Shown in pieces: positions 22,848-28,220 of a stretch of DNA of 33,072 bases. Within the stretch, counting starts at the first letter, position 1. Each line of letters opens with the position of its first letter. Below the pieces are notes generated by a model. The model had not been told where the DNA came from and made no database searches. It saw only the letters and a list, made by a program, of their open reading frames with translations. The stretch spans positions 1 through 33,072 of the forward strand of contig JANMNE010000097.1 of the NCBI GenBank assembly GCA_031373785.1, given 5' to 3'. This DNA comes from JAENVT01 sp031373785 (GTDB taxonomy: Bacteria; Actinomycetota; Acidimicrobiia; Acidimicrobiales; Ilumatobacteraceae). Both the position numbers and the translations under genes were made by a program.

Positions 22848-23771
22848 TCATCGTAGAACGTCGCGTGTGCCGACCAGCACGACGAAGCGACTGGGTTGGC
22901 GACGTCTGCGAAGTCGTGCCCGCCACGGTCGCATCGCCCACGACCACCCGTACCAGGTTCGGTGGTAGTGCCAACGCACGCCGAGTTGGCGACCAACGTC
23001 GGCCAGCATCGCATCGGTGAGGTACTCGACCGATGCCACGCTGTCGCTGCGGGTGCCGAACCGGCGCTCGAAGTCGGCATGGCGCTCGGCGACCATCTGC
23101 CGCCCAGCCGCATCTCGTGAATACACCGGCGAGTCCATGATCACGATCCGGCCGTCGGGGCGCAGCACTCTCAACGCCTCGCCGATGGTGCGTGCGTAAT
23201 CGGTGGAGTAGTGCACGCTCGCGTTGAACACCACGAGGTCGGCCTGAGCGCGGGCAAACGGCAGGGCGTCCATCTCGGCCTGGTATCGCGGCCACGGTGG
23301 GTCGTAGTGGCGGGCGGCGCCCAGCCCGTCGATGTCATCGATCGTGAGGTCGACGGCGTGGGGTTGATGGCCGAGCTCGTGCAGCCGGTTCGACAGCCAC
23401 CCGACGCCCGCCCCGACATCGACCACCACGAGACCTGTTCCAGCGGGGCGCAGCACACGCTCGCGCACCGTCGCCCAGGTGCGGCTTCGGAGCTTCCACT
23501 GCGCTTCCAGCGGGTCGCCGGGGGTCGGCTCCGGCAGGCGACGGAAGGCAGCAGCGTCGCCTGCCCACCGACCTTCGGCACGACGGATTGCGGTGTAGTC
23601 GTGCAAGAACGACTGGAAGTGAGCCAGCCGGTCGGCAGTCAGAAAGCGGTGGATGCCATCGACCACCGGGTAGAGCCCGCCGCACGCGTCGCACGCTGTG
23701 CCGGCCTCGCCGAGATTGCGCAGTGGCAGCCGACATGTCGGGCACGCCAGTTCGATCGTCCGAGGCTCCAT
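22848..23771 (-). CDS. Class I SAM-dependent methyltransferase with N-terminal zinc ribbon
   Basis: The protein has 307 residues from ATG 23771. A zinc ribbon at the N-terminus has Cys10, Cys13, Cys27 and Cys30 (CPTC...CDAC), followed by LYPVVDGIHRFL, as in Trm112-like and RlmA-like proteins. The SAM-binding loop is VVVDVGAGVGWLSNRL; later LRPDGRIVIMDSPVY is the usual post-IV region. The substrate may be RNA, lipid or a small molecule and cannot be read here. Upstream frame extends to 23873, but the sequence there is low-complexity and overlaps the inverted repeat; ATG 23771 begins just before the zinc ribbon. It leads the operon with the HD-domain gene. A TACTCT hexamer lies 10 bases upstream. 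Confidence 0.8.
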   Translation of the reverse strand: MEPRTIELACPTCRLPLRNLGEAGTACDACGGLYPVVDGIHRFLTADRLAHFQSFLHDYTAIRRAEGRWAGDAAAFRRLPEPTPGDPLEAQWKLRSRTWATVRERVLRPAGTGLVVVDVGAGVGWLSNRLHELGHQPHAVDLTIDDIDGLGAARHYDPPWPRYQAEMDALPFARAQADLVVFNASVHYSTDYARTIGEALRVLRPDGRIVIMDSPVYSRDAAGRQMVAERHADFERRFGTRSDSVASVEYLTDAMLADVGRQLGVRWHYHRTWYGWSWAMRPWRARLRRRRQPSRFVVLVGTRDVLR

Positions 23772-23781
23772 CTGCGGCGAC

Positions 23782-23787
23782 AGAGTA
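23782..23787 (-). promoter_or_regulatory. Predicted -10 element, methyltransferase-HD operon
   Basis: TACTCT on the minus strand ends 10 bases before ATG 23771, giving a leader of 3-4 bases. The -35 position would fall inside the inverted repeat at 23797-23841. Confidence 0.35.
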
Positions 23788-23796
23788 TCCGTCCAC

Positions 23797-23841
23797 CCTG
23801 GGGAACCGAACGGGCCGTCCCGTTCCGTTCCGTTCCCCAGG
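23797..23841. repeat. Long inverted repeat at the methyltransferase promoter
   Basis: Perfect 10-base outer arms, CCTGGGGAAC (23797-23806) and GTTCCCCAGG (23832-23841), enclose inner arms GAACGGG and CCCGTTC. The right side contains CGTTC three times. With one bulge the outer stem extends further into CCACC/GGTGG. It lies upstream of the predicted -10, so it is probably a protein-binding DNA site, not part of the mRNA. Confidence 0.6.
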
Positions 23842-23930
23842 TGGGGGATCCTTACGAAGCGATGATGCTTCAAAGTATCGGCCGCCCGTCCCGTTGGCCT
23901 GGCAGCTAGTAGAGCACCGAACCAGCGAGG

Positions 23931-23952
23931 TTGATACCCCGACAGGGGTCAA
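23931..23952. promoter_or_regulatory. Imperfect inverted repeat upstream of the ureohydrolase gene
   Basis: TTGATACCCC and GGGGTCAA flank GACA, forming an 8-base paired repeat with two extra bases in the left arm. It ends 22 bases before the -10 hexamer at 23974, over the expected -35, and could be an operator. Confidence 0.4.
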
Positions 23953-23973
23953 TGAGTCATACGGCCTACGCGA

Positions 23974-23979
23974 TACCGT
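23974..23979 (+). promoter_or_regulatory. Predicted -10 element, ureohydrolase gene
   Basis: TACCGT ends 6 bases before ATG 23986, consistent with a leaderless mRNA. It is the same hexamer as in the SoxR-dependent-type promoter. Confidence 0.45.
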
Positions 23980-23985
23980 CCGGTC

Positions 23986-24942
23986 ATGACGATGCCCGAC
24001 TTTCCGCAACCGCTCGGTGGGAACGACATGCCACGGTTCGGTGGAATCGCCACCTTCATGCGCCTTCCAGGGACCACCCCGCCCAACCAACTCGACGCCG
24101 GCGTGATCGGTGTGCCCTTCGACATCGGCACCTCGAATCGGCCCGGAGCCCGCTTCGGCCCGCGCGGGATCCGCAACGAGTCCGTGCTGCTCCGGCCGTA
24201 CAACATGGCCACGCGTGCGGCGCCGTTCGACAGTCTGCGCATCGACGATCTCGGTGACGTCGCCACCAACCCGTACAACCTCGGAGACTCGATCGAGCGG
24301 ATCCAGAACCACTACGATGCGCTGCTCGCTGGCGGTCTGATCACGGCGACGATGGGGGGCGACCACACGATCGTCCTGCCGATCCTGCGAGCGATGGCGA
24401 AGCGCTACGGGCCCGTCGGTCTCGTCCACGTAGATGCTCACACCGACATCAACGATTCGATGTTCGGAGAACGGATCGCTCACGGCACTCCGTTCCGCCG
24501 AGCGGTCGAGGAGGGCCTGCTCGATTGCACCCGGGTGGCCCAGATCGGTGTACGCGGCACCGGCTATCAGGCCGACGACTTCGACTGGTCACGCCAGCAA
24601 GGCTTCCGTGTCGTGCAGGTCGAGGAGTGCTGGCACCGAAGTCTGGACCCGTTGATGGCCGAAGTCCGAACCCAGGTCGGCGACGGCCCGGTGTACCTCA
24701 GCTTCGACATCGACGGCCTCGACCCGTCGTTCGCACCCGGTACTGGCACACCGGAGATCGGCGGGCTGACGATCTGGCAGGGCATCGAGATCATCCGTGG
24801 CTGTCGGGGCATGCGCTTGGTCGGTTGCGACGTCGTTGAAGTCGCCCCGATCTACGACGTGTCGGGCACGACGTCGCTGGTGGCCGCCAACTTGCTCTAC
24901 GAGATGCTGTGCGTGCTGCCGGGCGTGGAGTACCGCGAGTAG
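23986..24942 (+). CDS. gbuA: Ureohydrolase, probably guanidinobutyrase (agmatinase family)
   Basis: The 318-residue protein has all manganese-site motifs of the arginase/agmatinase family: GGDHT, VDAHTDIND and SFDIDGLDP. Long stretches recall Pseudomonas GbuA, notably MFGERIAHGTPFRRAVEEGL, QGFRVVQVEECWHRSLDPL and NLLYEMLCVLPGV. Guanidinobutyrase hydrolyses 4-guanidinobutyrate to 4-aminobutyrate and urea, in arginine breakdown; guanidinopropionase or agmatinase activity remains possible because specificity is set by few residues. ATG 23986 is supported by the TACCGT hexamer 6 bases upstream and by the N-terminus QPLGGNDMPRFGGIATFMRL, typical of the family. A possible operator lies at 23931-23952. 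A strong terminator follows 1 base after the stop codon. Confidence 0.88.
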   Translation: MTMPDFPQPLGGNDMPRFGGIATFMRLPGTTPPNQLDAGVIGVPFDIGTSNRPGARFGPRGIRNESVLLRPYNMATRAAPFDSLRIDDLGDVATNPYNLGDSIERIQNHYDALLAGGLITATMGGDHTIVLPILRAMAKRYGPVGLVHVDAHTDINDSMFGERIAHGTPFRRAVEEGLLDCTRVAQIGVRGTGYQADDFDWSRQQGFRVVQVEECWHRSLDPLMAEVRTQVGDGPVYLSFDIDGLDPSFAPGTGTPEIGGLTIWQGIEIIRGCRGMRLVGCDVVEVAPIYDVSGTTSLVAANLLYEMLCVLPGVEYRE

Positions 24943-24943
24943 T

Positions 24944-24986
24944 TGCTCGGGGGCGAGGGACCCTCCCAGGACCTCGCCCCCGAGCA
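24944..24986. terminator. Perfect 15-base-pair stem-loop terminator
   Basis: TGCTCGGGGGCGAGG (24944-24958) and CCTCGCCCCCGAGCA (24972-24986) pair without mismatch around a 13-base loop. It starts directly after the ureohydrolase gene. No T-run follows, common in high-GC actinobacteria. Confidence 0.8.
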
Positions 24987-24995
24987 TGGGGGTAC

Positions 24996-25018
24996 CACGG
25001 CGAGTCAGGGTCGCCGTG
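24996..25018. terminator. Second hairpin between the convergent ureohydrolase and FHA genes
   Basis: CACGGCGA (24996-25003) and TCGCCGTG (25011-25018) form a perfect 8-base stem with a 7-base loop. It could end the long minus-strand operon, whose last stop is at 25095. Confidence 0.5.
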
Positions 25019-25094
25019 TGCGCAGTTCGCGGACTGGGCACATCACCAAGAGCCCCCGGCTGGCCTGTCTGATACCGCGCCGCGCAGATTCTTC

Positions 25095-25796
25095 TCAGCC
25101 GAGGCGAACGGTCAGCCGGCTCCAGGCACCGAGATAGACCCGGTCTCCGTCGTGCAGGGGTATCGACAGGCCGGCCTCCACCGCAGGCGTCTCGTCGGTG
25201 GGATCGCTGCCTGCGGCGACGACGTAGGTGCCGTTGGTCGACGACAGGTCGATCACCACGAGATCGTCACCGTCGCGCACGAACTGGGCATGACGCCGCG
25301 ACACACCGGTGTCGCCATCGAGTGCGACCTCGGGATGGATGTCGCGTGATTGACTCGATCGCCCGATCAGCGCGGTCTTCTGGGTCAATGCCACAGTCGA
25401 CGACGACGCCGGCGGGCAGGCCTGGTCGGCCAACGAGCCTTTCAACGTGAACCAGACCGGGTCGACCTCGACGACGACGACCCACTTCACGTTCGAGTCG
25501 AGAATCGGGGCCGGTTTGACGGACGGTTCGACGACCGGTGCCTGCGGCGGTGCTTGGCCGGTGGTGAAATCGAAGCCGCATTGCTCGCAGAACAAGTTGT
25601 CCGCATCATTCGACGAGCCGCAGTTGGGGCAACTGGTCCGCGGCCCCCCATCCGACGCTGGTGCGGGCGCCGCAGGCGGCACTGCCGGCATGGCAGGGGA
25701 CGCTGCGGCGACGGGAGCGCCCCCGATCGGCGCACCACACGTGTCGCACCATTCGGTGTCGGTGCTCTGATGTCCGTTCGGGCAGGCGACGGTCAC
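25095..25796 (-). CDS. FHA-domain protein with two N-terminal zinc ribbons
   Basis: The protein has 233 residues from GTG 25796. Two zinc ribbons come first: Cys5, His9, Cys17, Cys20, then Cys56, Cys59, Cys70, Cys73. A Pro/Ala-rich linker leads to a FHA domain (about 140-230) with the phosphothreonine-binding residues Gly145-Arg146, Ser166-Arg167 and His169, and Ser-Thr-Asn-Gly at 186-189. FHA domains read phosphothreonine, here most likely marks made by the PknG kinase. In mycobacteria PknG acts on GarA, an FHA protein encoded elsewhere; this one is longer and carries zinc ribbons, so it is an analogue rather than a clear GarA orthologue, and no GarA-like Thr-Thr N-terminal site is obvious. 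It overlaps the VWA gene by GTGA. Confidence 0.88.
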   Translation of the reverse strand: MTVACPNGHQSTDTEWCDTCGAPIGGAPVAAASPAMPAVPPAAPAPASDGGPRTSCPNCGSSNDADNLFCEQCGFDFTTGQAPPQAPVVEPSVKPAPILDSNVKWVVVVEVDPVWFTLKGSLADQACPPASSSTVALTQKTALIGRSSQSRDIHPEVALDGDTGVSRRHAQFVRDGDDLVVIDLSSTNGTYVVAAGSDPTDETPAVEAGLSIPLHDGDRVYLGAWSRLTVRLG

Positions 25797-27073
25797 GGCT
25801 CTTTCCGAATCCGCGTGGTCTTCGTGCTGCGTGTATCGAGTGCCATCTCGTCGGTGCGCTCGATGTTGGCCTTCAGGCGAACGGTGCCGGCCTCGGCATC
25901 AACGACATCGACCACCTTGGACAGCAGTCGGGTCGTGTCTTCATTGCCGCTGTCGTGGGCGATCTTGGCGGCTTCGCCGAGCAGCACGGTGGCCGTGCGA
26001 TCGTCGCCGGCAGCCTTCGCGGCGAGGCCCTTCTGGATCGCATCTGCCAGCTGCGCTTGGCCGGTGTAGTGGGCGACGGCGGGGTCGATCCGCGTCGTGA
26101 GGTTGGCGTCGGGGCTCCAGGTCGCCTTCACCAGGCTCTTGGCCATCACCTCGTCGTTGACGATGACCTCGACTCTCGCGGCCAATCGCTCGTTACCCAG
26201 TGGCGCGACCGGTACTCGCACGGCCACGTGGTAGTCGCGGCTCTCGTCGCTCCACGCCCCGGTGGGGTACTCGCGGATCAGCGGACCGACCTGCACCGCT
26301 TTGGCGGACAGGTCTTCGACCGATGGCGCGACCTGGCGCACGAACAGCACCTCGCTCCCCTGCGGCGCCCACACTCGGAGCCTGGCATCGGCGACACCGC
26401 GGCTCATCGATGTGCGGATCATCGACTCGAAGTCGGCCTCGAGATCGTCGGGCTTGGCGATGATGTCGACCGTGCCCAACAGCGCATTGGCGATCTCGCG
26501 AAGCTCGTCGACGACCCAGTCCGAGCCGATGCCGCGGCAGTCGCATTGGAACTGGCCCTCGGCAGCACGCAGCGCTTGGGGCAGCGCTGAAGGCGGCTCG
26601 CCCTCGATCTTGCCGTCGGTCAACAGGATCGCATGACGCTGCGCTGTCGGCACCTGCGAGAACAACTCGGTCGCGGCCGAGATCCACGCGCCGATCGCCG
26701 TGGCGCCGCCGGCCCGCAACGCGTCGATCGTGTGCACCGCCTCGCGCCGGGTGACGTCGGTCATCTTGGCCATGCCCGGGTGCGAGGGGTACACCATCTG
26801 GGCGACGCTGTGCCCGCTGATGACGGCGAACCATGTGCCGTCGACGATCTCGCCGAGGGCGACCTTGGCGGCGCGCCGAGCAGCGACGATCTTCGAGGCG
26901 GGCATGTCCATCGAACCCGACGTGTCGACGATGATGATCTCCGCGGCCTCGCCGTGGCCCGACTGCCCGGCCGTGCCGGCACCAGCACATGCCACGGACA
27001 CGACGGCGTGAACGTCGGTGGCGCCCTCCGCAAGGAACTCGTTCTGAAAGACCTCTGCCTTGAACTCAGCCAC
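25793..27073 (-). CDS. VWA-domain protein of the PknG locus
   Basis: The protein has 426 residues from GTG 27073. A von Willebrand A domain (about 44-215) has a complete metal-ion-dependent adhesion site: Asp50-Thr-Ser52-Gly-Ser54, Thr125 (GGATAIG) and Asp153 (LLTDGKIEG). A beta-rich middle region and a helical C-terminal stretch of about 70 residues (TGQAQLADAIQKGLAAKAAG onward) follow. There is no signal peptide or membrane segment, so it is cytoplasmic. VWA domains bind partners through a metal ion and often occur with kinases, PP2C phosphatases and FHA proteins, as in tellurite-type and type VI systems. It overlaps the phosphatase by 8 bases and the FHA gene by 4. Its partner is unknown. 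Confidence 0.85.
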   Translation of the reverse strand: MAEFKAEVFQNEFLAEGATDVHAVVSVACAGAGTAGQSGHGEAAEIIIVDTSGSMDMPASKIVAARRAAKVALGEIVDGTWFAVISGHSVAQMVYPSHPGMAKMTDVTRREAVHTIDALRAGGATAIGAWISAATELFSQVPTAQRHAILLTDGKIEGEPPSALPQALRAAEGQFQCDCRGIGSDWVVDELREIANALLGTVDIIAKPDDLEADFESMIRTSMSRGVADARLRVWAPQGSEVLFVRQVAPSVEDLSAKAVQVGPLIREYPTGAWSDESRDYHVAVRVPVAPLGNERLAARVEVIVNDEVMAKSLVKATWSPDANLTTRIDPAVAHYTGQAQLADAIQKGLAAKAAGDDRTATVLLGEAAKIAHDSGNEDTTRLLSKVVDVVDAEAGTVRLKANIERTDEMALDTRSTKTTRIRKEP

Positions 27074-28220
27074 CTGACGTCCTCTCTTGTTGGAAGCGTA
27101 GCGATGGGACACAGCGCGCCAGGGCGGCCGTGACGTTGTCGTGTCCACCCGCTGCATTGGCCCACTCGACCAACGCCGCGGCCAGCGGCAGTGGATCGGA
27201 GTCCGTGGTCGAGGAGAGCTGCGCGACCCGCGCGGCCATCTCGTCGACCGCCGAGGCGTAGTTCCACAGCCCGTCGCTGCACACGAGGAGCCAACCCGGC
27301 CCGTCGATCGGTTGTGAGGCGACCTCCGGTGTGTGGTCGACCGAGTCGTTGCCGAGCCATCGGGTGATGGTGTGGAATGCGGGGTCGGCTTCGGCTTCCG
27401 CACGCGACTTTCCCGACGCCATCAGCTCAGTGCCCAGCGAGTGATCGACGGTCAGTTGGCGGGGCGTGCCTGCATCCGGCAGCCAGTACGCACGCGAGTC
27501 GCCACACCACGCAACCGTGATCAACGAGTCCGCCACGATGGCGGCCACGAACGTGCACGACGGTGGTTCGGGCGGATCCCCCATGGTGTGCGCCACACCG
27601 ACCGCCGCCGAGTTGGCTTCGTTGGCCGCGCTCTCCAACGCCTCGGTCCAGTAGTTGACGGAGGCAGCGACGCTCGTCGCACTCAGGGTCGGCACGGCGG
27701 TGAGTTGGCCGCATGCCGCCAACGCAGCCGCCAGCGCAGCTCGGTCGCTGTGCGGGGCACTGGTGACGCCATCGCACACCACGAGGATCGCCAGCGAACC
27801 GTCGGCCGTGGCAGCCAGTGCCATCGCATCCTCGTTGGCCGCGTGCACGATGCCCCGATCGCACACCCCGCCGACCCACGGGGCCGGCTGCTCGCTCCAG
27901 TGATCGCGGGGCGAGCGGGCCTTCTGCCCACAGGTGCCGCAGAAGCCGTCGTCGAGGATTCGTCCGCCACACTGTGCGCAGACCGCCGAGCTCTTCACGG
28001 TTCGTGGGATCGGTGCCGTCGTGTCGACCGCCGGCGCACCCGCCACCGGGACATCTTGCGGCTCGGCAACAGGCAACTGGGCATCGGGCGACGAGTCACC
28101 GGACAGCGGTGCACCGGACAACTGGGCACCGGACAACTGGGCACCGCACGCCTCGCAGAACGTGTCGCCGACCGCGATGGGTGCGGCGCACGCTGGGCAG
28201 GTCAGTTCTTCAGCCGTCAT
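27066..28220 (-). CDS. PP2C-type Ser/Thr protein phosphatase with zinc ribbons
   Basis: The 384-residue protein has two N-terminal zinc ribbons: Cys8, Cys11, Cys22, Cys25, and Cys81, Cys84, Cys94, Cys97. The linker between them holds three LSGA-type repeats. A PP2C catalytic domain (about 110-370) has all metal-site motifs: RGIVHAANEDA, VVCDGVTS, GDSRAYWL, VCSDGLWNY and GGHDNVTAAL, so it should be active. PP2C enzymes remove phosphate from Ser and Thr. Its place directly after the kinase gene (ATGA overlap) suggests it reverses PknG phosphorylation, a job done by unlinked PstP in mycobacteria. No membrane segment is seen, unlike PstP, so it should be cytoplasmic. Confidence 0.9.
   Translation of the reverse strand: MTAEELTCPACAAPIAVGDTFCEACGAQLSGAQLSGAPLSGDSSPDAQLPVAEPQDVPVAGAPAVDTTAPIPRTVKSSAVCAQCGGRILDDGFCGTCGQKARSPRDHWSEQPAPWVGGVCDRGIVHAANEDAMALAATADGSLAILVVCDGVTSAPHSDRAALAAALAACGQLTAVPTLSATSVAASVNYWTEALESAANEANSAAVGVAHTMGDPPEPPSCTFVAAIVADSLITVAWCGDSRAYWLPDAGTPRQLTVDHSLGTELMASGKSRAEAEADPAFHTITRWLGNDSVDHTPEVASQPIDGPGWLLVCSDGLWNYASAVDEMAARVAQLSSTTDSDPLPLAAALVEWANAAGGHDNVTAALARCVPSLRFQQERTSGG
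28101..28145. repeat. Three tandem 15-base repeats inside the PP2C gene
   Basis: Unit GGACAACTGGGCACC occurs twice exactly (28116-28130, 28131-28145) and once with four changes (28101-28115). In frame they encode five-residue units of type (Q/P)LSGA, in the linker after the first zinc ribbon. Confidence 0.85.

Noticed and set aside
23821..23836. CGTTC triplet as a CRISPR-like or satellite array
   Set aside because: Only three 5-6 base units with no spacers; it is part of one arm of an inverted repeat.
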